Made by a program: the position numbers and the translations under genes. The notes below the pieces were generated by a model. The model was given only the letters and a program-made list of their open reading frames with translations, was not told the origin of the DNA and made no database searches. Below are positions 16,943 to 25,803 of a DNA stretch of 64,000 nt, in pieces. Within the stretch, counting starts at the first letter, position 1. The number at the start of each line of letters is the position of its first letter. Origin of the DNA: Heyndrickxia vini (GTDB lineage Bacteria; Bacillota; Bacilli; Bacillales; Bacillaceae_C); contig NZ_CP065425.1 of the NCBI RefSeq assembly GCF_016772275.1, forward strand, positions 920,001 to 984,000, read 5' to 3'.

Positions 16943-18616
16943 ATGAAACAACCTTGGTGGAAGAAAGCAACTGTATATCAAATCTATCCGAAAAGTTTTT
17001 ATGATACTACTGGAAGTGGTGTTGGTGATCTTCAAGGGATAATTAAAAAGTTAGATTACTTGAAAGAACTAGGAATTGATGTTATTTGGTTAACTCCAAT
17101 TTATAGTTCCCCGCAAAATGATAATGGATATGACATTAGCGATTACTATGAAATTCATGAACCATACGGAACGATGGAGGATTTTGATTCACTCCTAGAA
17201 GAAGCACATTCTCGTGGAATAAAAGTCATTATGGACATCGTTGTCAATCATACGTCAACCGAGCATAAATGGTTTAAAGAAGCACGTTCATCAAAAGATA
17301 ATCCATATCGTGATTTTTATATTTGGAAGGAACCAAATCCTGATGGAAGTAAGCCGAATAATTGGGAATCGAAATTTGGCGGATCCGCCTGGGAACTAGA
17401 TGAGAAAACGGGTCAGTATTTTCTTCACTTATATGATGTCACTCAAGCGGATTTAAATTGGGAAAACGAGAGCGTACGCAAAGAAGTCTATAAGATGATG
17501 AACTATTGGTTTGAAAAAGGAGTAGATGGTTTTCGCTTAGATGTGATTAATGTAATCTCGAAAAATCAAGACTTTCCTAATGATTCAACTGGGGACGGCC
17601 GGAAGTTTTATACGGATGGACCACGCGTACATGAATTTTTACATGAAGCGAATCGTGAAGTTTTTTCTAAACATGATGCACTGACAGTAGGCGAAATGTC
17701 GTCAACATCGATTGACCATTGCATCAACTATTCAAACCCAGAACGTAATGAATTAAGCATGACTTTTAATTTTCACCATTTAAAAGTGGATTACGCACAT
17801 GGTAATAAATGGACGGTAGCTGATTTTGATTTTATAAAATTAAAACAAATTCTCTCTGAGTGGCAAACCGAAATGTATAAGGGTGGCGGATGGAATGCGC
17901 TATTCTGGTGTAATCATGACCAACCGCGAATTGTCTCACGATATGGGGACGATGGCGCGTATTGGAAAGAATCAGCGAAAATGCTCGCAACGACGCTTCA
18001 TTTGATGCAAGGAACTCCTTATATTTATCAAGGGGAAGAAATCGGGATGACCAATCCGAAGTTTCAGCGGATCGAGGAGTATCGGGATGTAGAATCTTTA
18101 AATGCCTATAAAAAATTGCATGAACAGGGATTATCGGAAGAAATGATTATTTCAATTTTACAAGAAAAATCCCGTGATAATTCCCGTACCCCAGTCCAAT
18201 GGACAAGTGACGTAAATGCTGGATTTACGGAAGGAACCCCTTGGATTAACTTAGCACCAAATTATAAGGAAATAAACGTAGAACGTGTACTGCAAGACAA
18301 AGATTCAATCTTTTACCATTATCAAAAACTGATTCAATTGCGGAAACAATACGAGATTATTACGGATGGTGAATACGAGCTTATTTTAGATAATCACCCA
18401 AGCATTTTTGCTTATTTGCGCAACGGCAATAACGAGAAGCTGCTTGTCATCAATAATTTCTCCGGAAAAGAGACAAGCTTTGAATTATCGGAAGATGTTC
18501 AAATAGAAGGATATTCAAGTGAGATTTTATTATCCAATTATTCGGACTCGAATCCTCACTTTCAACAGGTACAATTACGTCCTTATGAGTCTATCGTGTA
18601 TCACCTGAAGAAATAG
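16943..18616 (+). CDS. treA: Phospho-alpha-(1,1)-glucosidase (trehalose-6-phosphate hydrolase)
   Basis: This GH13 enzyme of 557 aa splits trehalose-6-phosphate into glucose and glucose-6-phosphate. The catalytic residues are Asp200 (GFRLDVIN), Glu251 (TVGEMS) and Asp326 (CNHDQPR); IYQIYPKSFYDT opens the barrel. The order treP-treA-treR is that of the B. subtilis operon. A hairpin with GTCTC and GAGAC arms (about 16879-16900) but no U tract lies between treP and treA and could tune relative expression. Confidence 0.94.
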   Translation: MKQPWWKKATVYQIYPKSFYDTTGSGVGDLQGIIKKLDYLKELGIDVIWLTPIYSSPQNDNGYDISDYYEIHEPYGTMEDFDSLLEEAHSRGIKVIMDIVVNHTSTEHKWFKEARSSKDNPYRDFYIWKEPNPDGSKPNNWESKFGGSAWELDEKTGQYFLHLYDVTQADLNWENESVRKEVYKMMNYWFEKGVDGFRLDVINVISKNQDFPNDSTGDGRKFYTDGPRVHEFLHEANREVFSKHDALTVGEMSSTSIDHCINYSNPERNELSMTFNFHHLKVDYAHGNKWTVADFDFIKLKQILSEWQTEMYKGGGWNALFWCNHDQPRIVSRYGDDGAYWKESAKMLATTLHLMQGTPYIYQGEEIGMTNPKFQRIEEYRDVESLNAYKKLHEQGLSEEMIISILQEKSRDNSRTPVQWTSDVNAGFTEGTPWINLAPNYKEINVERVLQDKDSIFYHYQKLIQLRKQYEIITDGEYELILDNHPSIFAYLRNGNNEKLLVINNFSGKETSFELSEDVQIEGYSSEILLSNYSDSNPHFQQVQLRPYESIVYHLKK

Positions 18617-18684
18617 ACATTGTTTAAACAGATAAATATTTGTACAATATCATTGAATGTTTGCAAACATAGTGGGTGATATTG

Positions 18685-19401
18685 ATGCGTGAAAATAAAT
18701 TTTTAGCAATCTATGATGATTTAGTAGAACAAATCCAATCAGGTGAAATCAAACCAAGCACGAAGCTTCCATCGGAAAATGAGATGGTCGAGCAATATGG
18801 GACCTCTCGTGAAACTGTACGGAAAGCATTAAATCTTTTGTCGCAAAACGGATTCATTCAAAAAATAAAAGGCAAAGGATCATTTACGCTTGATGTTAGA
18901 AAATTTGATTTCCCTGTTTCTGGTTTGGTCAGCTTTAAAGAATTGGTAGACAAAATGGGGAAACCATGGAAAACAATCGTATACGAAATGGCATTGGAGA
19001 AACCAAACTCCTATATTCAAAAACAATTGAATATAAAGGCGAATGAACAAGTATGGAAAATTGCCCGTGCACGGGAATTAGACGGGGAACGGATTATTCT
19101 TGATAAAGACTATGTCTGCCAGTCATTTGTTCCCACATTATCAATGGAAACATGTGAAGGATCCCTATTTTCCTATTTTGAAGGTGAGCTTGGGCTAAAA
19201 ATCAGCTTTGCCAAAAAAGAAATATCGGTAGACGAGCCAACAGAAGAGGACTATAAATACTTAGATTTAAAAGACTACAAACACATCGTCGTCGTCAAAA
19301 ACTACATCTACCTGGAAGACGCCAGTCTCTTCCAATACACCGAATCTCGTCACCGACTCGACAAATTCCGCTTCGTCGACTTCGCCCGAAGAGGCCACTA
19401 A
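18685..19401 (+). CDS. treR: Trehalose operon repressor TreR (GntR family)
   Basis: An N-terminal GntR winged helix (KLPSENEMVEQYGTSRETVRKALNLL) is followed by a UTRA ligand domain (residues ~95-235). TreR binds TTGTATATACAA operators, and two of these lie before treP, so the operon is self-regulating, with trehalose-6-phosphate as the likely inducer. The start is ATG 18685 (MRENKFLAIY), fitting GTGGGTGA upstream; the GTG at 18676 is inside that site. Its last ~40 codons are unusually C-rich compared with the rest of the gene. Confidence 0.93.
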   Translation: MRENKFLAIYDDLVEQIQSGEIKPSTKLPSENEMVEQYGTSRETVRKALNLLSQNGFIQKIKGKGSFTLDVRKFDFPVSGLVSFKELVDKMGKPWKTIVYEMALEKPNSYIQKQLNIKANEQVWKIARARELDGERIILDKDYVCQSFVPTLSMETCEGSLFSYFEGELGLKISFAKKEISVDEPTEEDYKYLDLKDYKHIVVVKNYIYLEDASLFQYTESRHRLDKFRFVDFARRGH

Positions 19402-19436
19402 AGCATCTGCACCCTCAAACCCGCAGATGCTTTTTT
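19401..19436 (+). terminator. Terminator of the trehalose operon
   Basis: Perfect arms AAGCATCTGC and GCAGATGCTT are followed by six T. Confidence 0.9.
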
Positions 19437-19451
19437 GCATACCTCCAACAA

Positions 19452-19521
19452 GGTGCCAGGCACCATTTATACACAAATTCGTATAAATATTTATAATACT
19501 GCATAAATGGTGCCTGGCACC
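19452..19521. repeat. Perfect 19-bp inverted repeat (GGTGCC-type palindromic element)
   Basis: Arms 19452-19470 and 19503-19521 are exact complements around a 32-base AT-rich spacer. Each arm carries the smaller near-palindrome GGTGCC-N-GGCACC. It lies between the treR terminator and a lipoprotein gene. Elements with this core are common between genes in Bacillaceae; a related core (GGTACCTG) forms the terminator at 4155. Confidence 0.75.
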
Positions 19522-19631
19522 ATAAATTTGTAGTATTTTCTACATATGGCTGTAGTTTGTTGTAGGTTGGGGTGATTTTCTTTAAAATAAGGGAATAGTG
19601 AACTATATTTATTTTTGGAAGGTCGTGTATT

Positions 19632-20204
19632 ATGAAAAGGTTAAATAAATGGATGTTATTTTTGGTTATCATGTTGGTTGGTTCAATCCTACTTGCCGCA
19701 TGTGGGAAGGATGAAAACACGGATAAGAAAACTGAAACGAATACAGCGACAGAAAGTCAGAAACAAAATCAACAAACACCTCCGAACGAATCTACTGTTT
19801 CTGATGCTGCACCACCGATAAAGGAAGCGGATAATCTTCCAGCCGAGGAGAAAAAGGCGTTGTTGGCAGTTTTAGATCAGCATATCTCTAGTTTCAATAA
19901 AAAAGACTTATCAGGATATATGGATACCGTTTCAAAAAATCCAACTTCGTTTAAATACGATGAAGAAAAAAACTATATGAAAAATATTTTTGATACGATG
20001 AATATTCAAATGAAGCCGGAGAATGTTGTAATCATTGACTATAAAAAAACAGAAGCGAATCTTTTTACACAATTGAAAACAATTGTTTCAGAAAAAGGAA
20101 AAAAGAAGAAAAAGATAGAAAAAGTTAGTCGTCAAATCAATACGTTCCGAAAAGAAGACGGTAAATGGAAGCTTATCGCAACCTATGCAATGGAAACAAA
20201 ATAA
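19632..20204 (+). CDS. Lipoprotein with an NTF2-like C-terminal domain
   Basis: The signal peptide ends in the lipobox LLAAC (Cys ~24), so the protein is probably lipid-anchored outside the membrane. A Thr/Gln/Asn-rich linker covers ~25-60. Residues ~75-190 (ALLAVLDQHISSFNKKDLSGYMDTVS ... FRKEDGKWKLIATYAMETK) have the helix plus curved-sheet pattern of NTF2/SnoaL-like domains. No catalytic residues can be assigned and the function is unknown. It stands alone between treR and the gnd-type gene. Confidence 0.75.
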   Translation: MKRLNKWMLFLVIMLVGSILLAACGKDENTDKKTETNTATESQKQNQQTPPNESTVSDAAPPIKEADNLPAEEKKALLAVLDQHISSFNKKDLSGYMDTVSKNPTSFKYDEEKNYMKNIFDTMNIQMKPENVVIIDYKKTEANLFTQLKTIVSEKGKKKKKIEKVSRQINTFRKEDGKWKLIATYAMETK

Positions 20205-20321
20205 AAACACCTAAGCATATTTTCAAAACAAAAAATCATTCTACTGTACGTTGATGAACTAGTTTTAGAGGTTTTTTCTATTCAACTCCAACAAATTTTG
20301 TGAAAGCTTCGACTAAAAAAC

Positions 20322-20349
20322 TTGCATGGAATTTTTTTTCTTTTATAAT
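20322..20349 (+). promoter_or_regulatory. Sigma-A promoter before the 6-phosphogluconate dehydrogenase gene
   Basis: TTGCAT and a perfect TATAAT are 16 bases apart, about 40 bases before the start codon. Confidence 0.65.
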
Positions 20350-20389
20350 GAAAGTATTGTGAAAAAAAGTTTGAAAGGCGGCATATGAC

Positions 20390-21286
20390 ATGCAAATCGG
20401 TATGGTTGGTTTAGGAAAAATGGGCTATCAGCTTTCATTAAACCTAATTGAAAAAGGATATAAAGTATCAGCATATGATGTTAATAAAGAATCGGTCGAT
20501 AATATTTCTAAAGATGGTGGACAAGGGGCACACACATTAGAAGAGCTTGTTCAACAACTTGAAAGCCCACGCAAACTATGGATGATGGTTCCAGCTGGAG
20601 ACATTACGGAACAAGTGTTCAATCAGTTGCTTCCATTGTTAGAAGAAGGCGACATTCTCATTGATGGCGGAAACGCTCATTATAAAGATTCACTTCGTCG
20701 TCACGCTGCTTCAAAAGAAAAAGGTGTTTACTACCTTGACTGTGGGACAAGCGGTGGTGTCGAAGGTGCACGCTATGGCGCATGTACAATGATTGGTGGA
20801 GATAAGAAAGCTTTCGCGCAAGTCGAAAAAGTCTTCGAAGACATCTCTGTTGAAAAAGGGTATTTATACACAGGTGAAGCAGGAAGCGGACACTTCCTTA
20901 AAATGATCCACAATGGTATCGAATACGGTATGATGCAAGCAATTGCTGAAGGCTTTGATATTTTAGAAAAAAGTCCATTCGATTACGACTATGAAAAAGT
21001 GTCAACCGTTTGGAACCACGGGTCTGTTATCCGCTCATGGCTAATGGAATTAATGGAAAATGCTTTCTCTAAAGACAGCAAATTAGATAAAATCAAAGGT
21101 GTTATGCAATCATCTGGTGAAGGGAAATGGACAGTTGAAACAGCTCTTGACTTCCAAACCGCTGCACCGGTTATCGCTTTATCATTAATGATGCGCTATC
21201 GTTCCCTTGAAGACGATACATTTACAGGAAAAGTAGTCGCTGCACTCCGCAATGAATTCGGCGGCCATGCTGTTGTAGAAAAATAA
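20390..21286 (+). CDS. gnd: 6-phosphogluconate dehydrogenase, short (YqeC/GntZ-type) form
   Basis: The 298-aa protein has an N-terminal Rossmann domain (GLGKMGYQLSLNL), the DGGNAHYKDS motif, the 6PGDH signature DCGTSGGVEGARYG and the substrate Lys region GHFLKMIHNGIEYG. It converts 6-phosphogluconate to ribulose-5-phosphate with release of CO2. The short form is ~170 residues smaller than the pentose-phosphate enzyme Gnd and is often NAD-dependent. It interrupts the usual degU-degV adjacency together with the tre operon. Confidence 0.9.
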   Translation: MQIGMVGLGKMGYQLSLNLIEKGYKVSAYDVNKESVDNISKDGGQGAHTLEELVQQLESPRKLWMMVPAGDITEQVFNQLLPLLEEGDILIDGGNAHYKDSLRRHAASKEKGVYYLDCGTSGGVEGARYGACTMIGGDKKAFAQVEKVFEDISVEKGYLYTGEAGSGHFLKMIHNGIEYGMMQAIAEGFDILEKSPFDYDYEKVSTVWNHGSVIRSWLMELMENAFSKDSKLDKIKGVMQSSGEGKWTVETALDFQTAAPVIALSLMMRYRSLEDDTFTGKVVAALRNEFGGHAVVEK

Positions 21287-21298
21287 ATGTAATTACCG

Positions 21299-21335
21299 AG
21301 GCACTTAGGAACGCACCTAAGTGTCTTTTTATTTT
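21299..21335 (+). terminator. Terminator of the gnd-type gene
   Basis: Arms AGGCACTTAGG and CCTAAGTGTCT pair with one wobble and are followed by TTTTATTTT. Confidence 0.85.
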
Positions 21336-21453
21336 AGATGATCAATGACGTAAGAATTTTTTACATATTAATAATTCCCCCTTAAATGCCTTTCCAAATC
21401 GTCCAATTTTTTATAAAATGAAAGCAAACGAAATTAAGGATGATAGATAAACA

Positions 21454-22296
21454 ATGAAAACTGCCATAGTGACAGACAGTACGGCTTATATTCCGAAGGA
21501 TATTCGTGAGAAGCTGAATATACATATGATCCCTCTTAGCGTCGTTATCGGCGGCGAAACGTATGAGGAAGAAGTTGACTTAAACGCCGAACAATTCTAT
21601 GAAGAATTAAAACGAAAAGACCGCTTTCCTACCTCATCACAACCACCGTCTGGAAAATTCGTTGCCCTTTTTGAAAAATTAGCGAAAGACCACGATGCAA
21701 TTATTAGTATCCATCTTTCAAGCGGCATTAGCGGCACCTATCAAGGAGCAATCACAGCAGGAACGATGGTTGAAGGTGTCAAAGTGTATGCATACGATTC
21801 CGAAATTAGCTGCATGGCCCAAGGCTTTTATGCAATAGAAGCAGCAAAAATGGCAGCGGAAGGAAAACAACCTGAGACAATCATCAATCGTCTAGACGAA
21901 ATGAAAGCGTCACTACGAGCGTATTTCATGGTTGATGACCTTTCCAATCTCCAAAGGGGTGGACGTCTCACAAGTGCCCAAGCCATCATTGGAAGTTTGC
22001 TGAAAGTCAAACCTTTGCTCCATTTTGTTGATAAAGTAATCGTGCCGTTTGAAAAAATTCGCACGCGCAAAAAAGCAATGAATCGAATTGCTGAGTTAAT
22101 TGGTGAGGATGCATCAAAAGGCACGTCACTGCAAGCATCAATCATTCATGCGAATCGCATAGAAGATGCCAAGGAATGGAAAGCTGAACTTGAACAGCTT
22201 TATCCAAATGTCGACTTTTCAATTAGCTACTTCGGTCCCGTTATTGCAACTCACCTTGGTGAAGGCGCAATGGGATTAACTTGGACAATTAAATAG
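21454..22296 (+). CDS. degV: DegV family fatty-acid-binding protein (YviA type)
   Basis: The 280-aa protein has the DegV hallmarks TDSTAYIPKDI, IHLSSGISGTYQGA and DLSNLQRGGRL, with two alpha/beta domains clasping a fatty-acid tail. In Firmicutes such proteins bind acyl chains and some present them to the FakA kinase. The position after degSU and before comFA matches B. subtilis yviA. The historical name does not show a role in DegU signalling. Confidence 0.93.
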   Translation: MKTAIVTDSTAYIPKDIREKLNIHMIPLSVVIGGETYEEEVDLNAEQFYEELKRKDRFPTSSQPPSGKFVALFEKLAKDHDAIISIHLSSGISGTYQGAITAGTMVEGVKVYAYDSEISCMAQGFYAIEAAKMAAEGKQPETIINRLDEMKASLRAYFMVDDLSNLQRGGRLTSAQAIIGSLLKVKPLLHFVDKVIVPFEKIRTRKKAMNRIAELIGEDASKGTSLQASIIHANRIEDAKEWKAELEQLYPNVDFSISYFGPVIATHLGEGAMGLTWTIK

Positions 22297-22301
22297 CAGA
22301 T

Positions 22302-22329
22302 GACGCCATTCAGAATAGAATGGCGTCCT
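22302..22329 (+). terminator. Hairpin between degV and comFA
   Basis: Perfect arms GACGCCATT and AATGGCGTC have only a short U stretch after them, so this may be a partial terminator. It ends 19 bases before the comFA start, leaving little room for a separate promoter. Confidence 0.6.
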
Positions 22330-22347
22330 TTATAAGGAGTGAACCAT

Positions 22348-23721
22348 TTGTCAGCAGAATTTTCCCCTGAATTACAAACCTTTCTCACTGGCCGCAAACT
22401 TCTCCAAAATGAAATCCCTTACCCGCAAGAATTAATCACTCTGCACGGAAAAAATAACTTTATCTCATCAACCCCAGGAATAACGAAGCAGAAATGTGAA
22501 CGCTGCGGCAACACAGCTGCCCATCTATTCGCCACGTTTCCTTGTGCAAAATGTCAAAAAACATGCACCTATTGTCGCAACTGCATCATGATGGGACGAG
22601 TATCAACTTGTACGCCTTTATATCAATGGACAGGTCCAGACCCTACCATTCAAACAGAAGAATCCCCACTCCAATGGGACGGCACACTTTCTCCGGGTCA
22701 ACAAACCGCCTCACAAAAAGTGAAAACCGCCATCCAAACCCAGTCCGAACTCCTTGTCTGGGCTGTATGTGGGGCAGGAAAAACAGAAATACTTTTCGAA
22801 GGCATAAATGAGGCTTTGAAACAAAACATGAGAGTCTGCATTGCCACACCCCGGACAGATGTCGTTCTCGAACTTTCTCCTCGATTGCAAAAAGTTTTTC
22901 CAACCATCGAAGCTGCAGCCCTTTACGGAGGAAGTGAAGACAGACATAAATTTTCTCCTCTTACAATCGCAACGACGCACCAATTATTCCGTTTTTACGC
23001 AGCCTTTGATGTGATCATTGTTGATGAAGTGGACGCCTTTCCATACTCCTATGACCACACCCTCCAATTTGCCGTGGAAAAATCCGCAAAAAAAACAGCC
23101 GCCAAAATTTATTTAACGGCAACACCGAATGAAAAGTGGCAGAACGAATGCCAAACGGGAAAACGTTCATTTATCACAATCCCAGCCCGATTCCATCGCC
23201 ACTCCTTACCCGTACCAACATTCACATGGTGTGGAAATTGGAAAAAATCATTTGAAAAAGGAATCATCCCAACCCCAATTGAAAAATGGACAAAAGAAAG
23301 AATACAAAGGGGAAAACAAGCACTTATTTTTCTTCCAAACATCAAACTTATGGAAAAGACCGCTCCCCACTTTCGAAAACTCCATCCAAACATCGAATCC
23401 GTCCATGCAGAAGATCCAAATAGGAAACCCAAAGTCGAGAGAATGCGCAAAAAGGACACGCAAATCCTTCTCACGACAACTATTCTCGAAAGAGGCGTCA
23501 CATTTCCGAATATTGATGTTGCAGTTGTAGGAGCAGAAGATGGTATTTTTACCGAAGCCGCCCTCGTGCAAATTTCCGGTCGCGTAGGAAGAAGTTCACA
23601 ACATCCAACGGGAAACATCACGTTTTTCCACCACGGTCGCACAAGGGCGATGAACAAAGCATACAACCACATTATCCAAATGAATAAAGAAGCGAAAGAA
23701 AGGGGCCTAATCGATGTCTGA
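22348..23721 (+). CDS. comFA: Competence ATPase/helicase ComFA
   Basis: This 457-aa DEAD-box-type ATPase of late competence helps pull transforming DNA through the membrane. A Cys4 zinc site (CERCG, then CAKC, CTYCRNC) precedes Walker A AVCGAGKTE (~140), DEVDAFPY (~230) and helicase motifs TTTILERGVTFP and QISGRVGRS. The start is TTG 22348, 8 bases after AAGGAG; the GTG at 22339 lies inside that site. It overlaps comFC by 8 bases. comFB, normally the middle gene, is absent here and a comFB-type gene lies near 56.8 kb. Confidence 0.94.
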   Translation: MSAEFSPELQTFLTGRKLLQNEIPYPQELITLHGKNNFISSTPGITKQKCERCGNTAAHLFATFPCAKCQKTCTYCRNCIMMGRVSTCTPLYQWTGPDPTIQTEESPLQWDGTLSPGQQTASQKVKTAIQTQSELLVWAVCGAGKTEILFEGINEALKQNMRVCIATPRTDVVLELSPRLQKVFPTIEAAALYGGSEDRHKFSPLTIATTHQLFRFYAAFDVIIVDEVDAFPYSYDHTLQFAVEKSAKKTAAKIYLTATPNEKWQNECQTGKRSFITIPARFHRHSLPVPTFTWCGNWKKSFEKGIIPTPIEKWTKERIQRGKQALIFLPNIKLMEKTAPHFRKLHPNIESVHAEDPNRKPKVERMRKKDTQILLTTTILERGVTFPNIDVAVVGAEDGIFTEAALVQISGRVGRSSQHPTGNITFFHHGRTRAMNKAYNHIIQMNKEAKERGLIDV

Positions 23722-24421
23722 TCATTGTTTAAATTGTCATCTCGCAATTCCATTCGAACTCACCTGGCAATCATTATTCAAACAGCTGCCACCTACCTAT
23801 TTATGTAAAGACTGCAGCATGCAATTGGCACCTATTCACCCGCCAATATGTCAAAAATGCTGCCGCCCGCTTAAAAAACTTTCAAAAGACTTTATTAAAG
23901 GGGATGTATGTCTCGATTGCTATCGCTGGGAAAATGATGCGAACTGGGCATCTATTCTTGATAAAAATATTTCATTCTATGAATACAATGATTTTTTAAA
24001 AGAACTGCTCGCGCGTTTCAAATATCGCGGCGACTATGTATTAGCAAAAGTTTTTTCGCAAAAAATCAAAGAAAAACTAGAACAAATCAGTTACGATGCA
24101 ATCGTCCCCATCCCACTTAGCAATGAACGACTTCTTGAACGAGGCTTCAACCAATCCACCGCATTAGCGAGCGAAGCAAACGCAAATGTTGCTTATCTCC
24201 TAACAAGAGTACATTCCGAAAAGCAATCAAAAAAATCCCGTCACGAACGAATTCATCTCCAACAAGTTTTCAATCGAAAAGATGACACTGAACTGGAAGG
24301 GAAAAATCTTCTCCTCATCGATGACATTTACACAACGGGCTCAACATTGAGGCATGCGGCAAAAATATTAAAAGAGGCAGGTGCAAAAACTGTTACTTCC
24401 ATTACAATTGCTAGAGGTTAA
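23714..24421 (+). CDS. comFC: Competence protein ComFC, phosphoribosyltransferase-like
   Basis: The 235-aa protein has an N-terminal double zinc-ribbon (CLNC, CKDC, CQKCCRPL, CLDC) and a PRTase-type fold (YDAIVPIPLSNERLLERGFNQS; LLIDDIYTTGSTLRHAA). It belongs to the ComF/GntX family, needed for single-stranded DNA uptake and working with ComFA. The overlapping start implies translational coupling to comFA. Confidence 0.93.
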   Translation: MSDHCLNCHLAIPFELTWQSLFKQLPPTYLCKDCSMQLAPIHPPICQKCCRPLKKLSKDFIKGDVCLDCYRWENDANWASILDKNISFYEYNDFLKELLARFKYRGDYVLAKVFSQKIKEKLEQISYDAIVPIPLSNERLLERGFNQSTALASEANANVAYLLTRVHSEKQSKKSRHERIHLQQVFNRKDDTELEGKNLLLIDDIYTTGSTLRHAAKILKEAGAKTVTSITIARG

Positions 24422-24488
24422 GTATTAACAAATACTAGTATCATCCGATATAATAAATATATTAGTGATCAGTAGGAGGAGAAACCGG

Positions 24489-24884
24489 ATGGCAGATTTA
24501 AATAACTGTCCGAAATGCGGAGCATTGTATATCAAAAACAGTGTTCGTGATGTCTGTGAGAAATGCTATAAAGAAGAAGAAAAACGATATGAAATTGTTT
24601 ATAAATTTTTAAAAAAACGCGAAAACCGCTCAGCTACTAAAGATACCGTTGTTGAAGAAACCGGAGTAGAAGAAGAATTACTATATAAATGGGTCCGCAA
24701 AGGCCGTCTCCAGCTCGCACAATTCCCTAACCTTGGATATCCATGTGCAAAATGTGGAACAATCATAAGAGAAGGAAAACTCTGTGCAAATTGCACCGGA
24801 GGCATCCTAAATGACCTACAACTACATGAAAAAGAAGAAAAACGCAAAGAACAAATCCAAAAACGTACCTACTATAGTCAGTAA
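24489..24884 (+). CDS. yvyF: Flagellar-operon zinc-ribbon protein YvyF
   Basis: The 131-aa protein has a zinc ribbon at each end (CPKCG...CEKC and CAKCG...CANC) and a central helix-turn-helix-like segment (KDTVVEETGVEEELLYKWVRKGRLQL). It is conserved at this place in Bacillus as the flagellar operon protein YvyF, reported to influence flagellar gene expression. AGGAGGA at 24475-24481 selects ATG 24489. A terminator separates it from flgM. Confidence 0.88.
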   Translation: MADLNNCPKCGALYIKNSVRDVCEKCYKEEEKRYEIVYKFLKKRENRSATKDTVVEETGVEEELLYKWVRKGRLQLAQFPNLGYPCAKCGTIIREGKLCANCTGGILNDLQLHEKEEKRKEQIQKRTYYSQ

Positions 24885-24898
24885 CAATTAACAAAAAA

Positions 24899-24923
24899 AT
24901 CCAAACGCTCCGTTTGGATTTTT
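24899..24923 (+). terminator. Terminator of the com-yvyF unit
   Basis: ATCCAAACG and CGTTTGGAT with a 3-nt loop, preceded by A7 and followed by T4. Confidence 0.8.
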
Positions 24924-24946
24924 GACTAAATGGGAAAAATCAACTA

Positions 24947-24973
24947 TAAAACTTTCACGATAATAGCCGATAT
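24947..24973 (+). promoter_or_regulatory. Sigma-D promoter of the flgM operon
   Basis: TAAA (24947-24950), exactly 15 bases, then GCCGATAT (24966-24973): a perfect match to the sigma-D consensus, 46 bases before flgM. Because FlgM inhibits sigma-D, this makes a negative feedback loop. Confidence 0.92.
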
Positions 24974-25019
24974 AATTAATATAGGATAAAAATACGTTCG
25001 AACGAAAGGAGCGTAATCA

Positions 25020-25280
25020 ATGAAAATTAATAACATTGGAAACCACGGAATCAATCCATATAAAAAGCAAATGAATAAAATGGATCAAGTAAATAAGAGC
25101 GGAAAACCAGTCGATAAAGTTGAAATTTCCGGAGCGGCAAAAGAAATGCAAGTATCTTCGATAGAGCAAGCACGCCGCGCTAAAGTCGAGCAATTGAAAA
25201 CCCAAGTCAAAAATGGACAATATGAGCTTAATCCTGAACAAATCGCTAAAGGTATTATGAACTTCTATCGTGGCGTATAG
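25020..25280 (+). CDS. flgM: Anti-sigma-D factor FlgM
   Basis: The 86-aa protein has the FlgM pattern: a disordered N-terminal half and a C-terminal sigma-binding region with VDKVEISGAAKEMQ, RRAKVEQLKTQVKNGQYELNPEQIAKGIM. It binds sigma-D until the hook-basal body is finished. AAAGGAGCG precedes the ATG. First gene of the sigma-D operon with flgN-flgK-flgL. Confidence 0.93.
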   Translation: MKINNIGNHGINPYKKQMNKMDQVNKSGKPVDKVEISGAAKEMQVSSIEQARRAKVEQLKTQVKNGQYELNPEQIAKGIMNFYRGV

Positions 25281-25295
25281 AAAGGAGGCATTTCC

Positions 25296-25775
25296 ATGTC
25301 TACAGAAACACTAATCGATAGCTTAGAAAAGCTTCAAAAACTTCATGAAAAATTATATGAGCTATCAGTAACAAAAACAGAAGTGATTAAAAATAACGAT
25401 ATGGAAGGTCTCCAACAATTATTAAAAGACGAACAAACTTATGTCGCTGCTATCAATACTATGGAAGTTAAACGTCAAGAAGCAGCAATACAATTGCTCG
25501 GAAAAGAAACGGAAATAACAATTGCGGACTGTATCAAAGCAGTACCGGAACTTGAAAAAGAACAACTAAGAACATTACAAACAACAATTACGTCAATTAT
25601 CGATAAATTAAAGGATCAAAATGAACTGAATCAAATGCTCATTCATCAATCATTACAGTTTGTTAATATGACCTTGAGTATGATCCAACCGAAACATGAA
25701 TCAATCAATTATGGCAGACCTGATCAAAAACAGACGAAGAACTCAGGAATCTCCATGTTTAATTCAAAGGCTTAG
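25296..25775 (+). CDS. flgN: Flagellar export chaperone FlgN
   Basis: The 159-aa helical protein is of the FlgN family (SLEKLQKLHEKLYELSVTKTEVIKNNDMEGLQQLLKDEQTYVAAI, then LKDQNELNQMLIHQSLQFVNMTLSMI). It escorts hook-associated proteins FlgK and FlgL to the export gate. A GGAGG site precedes it 15 bases after flgM, and flgK follows. Confidence 0.9.
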   Translation: MSTETLIDSLEKLQKLHEKLYELSVTKTEVIKNNDMEGLQQLLKDEQTYVAAINTMEVKRQEAAIQLLGKETEITIADCIKAVPELEKEQLRTLQTTITSIIDKLKDQNELNQMLIHQSLQFVNMTLSMIQPKHESINYGRPDQKQTKNSGISMFNSKA

Positions 25776-25803
25776 ATGATCGGAACAAAACGGAGGTAAC
25801 GAA

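Noticed and set aside
22643-23753. Long minus-strand frames opposite comFA
   Set aside because: They are shadows of comFA: no binding sites, and the comFA frame shows every expected family motif.
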